From contig JBHGNT010000001.1 in assembly GCA_043228905.1 (NCBI GenBank), positions 17,856,001 through 17,920,000 of the forward strand: a DNA stretch of 64,000 bases, given 5' to 3'. The notes below the pieces were generated by a model. That model was not told where the DNA came from. It searched no databases and worked only from the letters and a program-made list of their open reading frames with translations. Shown in pieces: positions 62,941-64,000 of the stretch. The position numbers and the translations under genes are program-made. Source of the stretch: Azolla caroliniana. Lineage: Eukaryota > Polypodiophyta. Each line of letters opens with the position of its first letter. Within the stretch, counting starts at the first letter, position 1.

Positions 62941-63490
62941 CCGAGAGAGTTCGTAGAGTGGGTTCATAGAGAATATTCGTAGAGAGAGTTCGTAGAGTGG
63001 GTTCGTAGAGAGGATTCGTAGAGAGAGTTCGTAGAGCAGGTTCGTAGAGAGGATTTGTAGAGAGAGTTCGTAGAGAGGATTCGTAGAGAGAGTTCGTAGA
63101 GTGGGTTCGTAGAGAGGATTCGTAGAGAAAATTCGTAGGGTGGGTTCATAGAGAGGATTCGTAGAGAGGGTTCGTAGAGTGGGTTCATAGAGAGGATTCG
63201 TAGAGAAAATTGGTAGAGTGGGTTCATAGAGAGGGTTCGTAGAGAGGATTCGTAGAGAGAGTTCGTAGAGTGGGTTCATAGAGAGGATTCGTAGAGAGAG
63301 TTCGTAGAGAGGACGTAGAGAGAGTTCGTAGAGTGAGTTCGTAGAGAGAGTTCGTAGAGAGAGTTCGTAGAGAGAGTTTGTAGAGAGGATTCATAGAGAG
63401 AGTTCGTAGAGTGAGTTCGTAGAGAGGATTTTTAGAGGGGATTCGTAGAGTGAGGATTCGTAGAGAGGATTCGTAGAGTGGGTTCGAAGA
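62941..63490. repeat. 13-bp minisatellite, about 40 units
   Basis: The unit is RTTCGTAGAGAGR, with variants TTCATAGAG, TTCGTAGAGTGG and TTTGTAGAG. Because 13 is not a multiple of three, 39 bp (13 codons) is the coding super-period. The minus strand is stop-free in more than one frame and yields NPLYELSLRILST-type 13-residue repeats. It directly follows gag sequence at 63491. Confidence 0.9.
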
Positions 63491-64000
63491 GTGCTTCCTC
63501 TTCACCAGGTCCACGATGCCGTTGTTGAACTCTTTCTTTGCTATTCCTAGCACTTCACGGGGCGTGAGTTCCACGCGACTATCAAGGATTCACTCCTCCA
63601 AGACCTTCCATAGGCCCGTCGTTTTCTCTATCTCCGAGCTTAACTGGAAGCTCAGGATCTTCCCCTTTTTTTTTTCCTATGAATCACTTATCTTGGGTCC
63701 ACTCCGGGTGTCGTATATCCCCGAAGAGCCTGCCCCTCTGGCCTTCCCAACCCGCTTGTCGTCGACCAGAACCTCGTTGTTCTGGCACGCGGCTTCTACG
63801 AAGCCAATCTTCTGCTCAATCGGATCGCTCCATCTGATGACTTCACGAACCAGCCTCTCTGCACGGTCTACTTCCTCCTTCTTTGGCTTCTTTCCGTTGA
63901 ATCCCTCTAGTACTACCAGCCAAAATTTGGAGTCATCCCTAGAGCCGGTAGCTTTCACTCCACCCACACGGATGCTGGTCGAGGCCGAGTACTGAATGGC
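63491..64000 (-). pseudogene. Gypsy gag fragment running off the window
   Basis: On the minus strand, GGVKATGSRDDSKFWL, RWSDPIEQKIGFVEAACQNNE and VLVDDKRVGKARGAG match the middle of gypsy-2 Gag (GWSDPVEEKTGFVEAACRNYE, EEKRVGKPGTTG). LTPREVLGIAKKEF with IVDLVKRKH follows. A frameshift lies near 63670, at a T-rich run. After KRKHSS the frame passes without a stop into the minisatellite instead of the protease region. Confidence 0.85.

Noticed and set aside
62941-63490. A CRISPR-like repeat array
   Set aside because: The repeats are contiguous 13-mers without unique spacers, in a eukaryotic retroelement context. It is a minisatellite.

Overview
The window is a block of nested LTR retrotransposons from a plant nuclear genome. 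Evidence for a land plant: several Ty1/copia elements carry a primer-binding site (PBS) matching the 3' end of initiator tRNA-Met (TGGTATCAGAGC), there is a chromodomain Ty3/gypsy element (chromovirus), and tRNA-type A-box/B-box modules recur. I recognise no host gene, true tRNA or rRNA anywhere in the 64 kb. The species and lineage cannot be read from this sequence.

Layout, left to right. 1-2066: decayed minus-strand gypsy PR-RT-RNase H with a 270-bp in-frame duplication. 2067-9597: 3' part of a plus-strand gypsy element (here gypsy-3) whose coiled-coil reading frame is split by a degenerate copia element (copia A, 3544-9301, TSD CGAAT). 9598-12555: a solo chromovirus LTR and the 3' half of a minus-strand chromovirus. 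12556-16291: a copia relic carrying a solo LTR (TSD ACTAT). 16292-17046: a MITE-like element with inverted ends. 17047-17870: the 5' end of a minus-strand gypsy copy. 18041-25887: a complete but decayed minus-strand gypsy element (gypsy-D, 4-bp TSD ACGT). 25888-27300: non-coding, including a 56-bp tandem array with palindromes.

27300-50744 is a defective plus-strand gypsy element (gypsy-1) opened by three independent insertions. These are copia B (27658-32969, intact single ORF, TSD TAACT), copia C (33980-45532), and a 792-bp element with inverted ends and a 9-bp TSD (49010-49801). Copia C is itself interrupted by gypsy-2 (36084-43247, near-identical LTRs, 4-bp TSD ACGG), giving three levels of nesting. 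51242-53150 is a deleted copia (copia E). 53391-56285 is a truncated minus-strand gypsy (gypsy-F). 57251-62778 is copia G, full length with a single early stop (TSD CATTC). The window ends in a 13-bp minisatellite fused in frame to a gypsy gag fragment.

Functionally, each element supplies Gag for particles, a protease, integrase and reverse transcriptase/RNase H for its own copying. Only copia B looks fully coding-competent. Gypsy-2 is also intact if a -1 frameshift joins its two ORFs. The most interesting signals are a conserved candidate -1 frameshift site (GGATTTTTAGAG) at the gag-pro/pol junction of two diverged gypsy copies, their shared non-canonical Asp-His-Gly protease motif, tRNA-like pol III modules inside LTRs of different families, and a coiled-coil 3' ORF downstream of integrase in another gypsy lineage.
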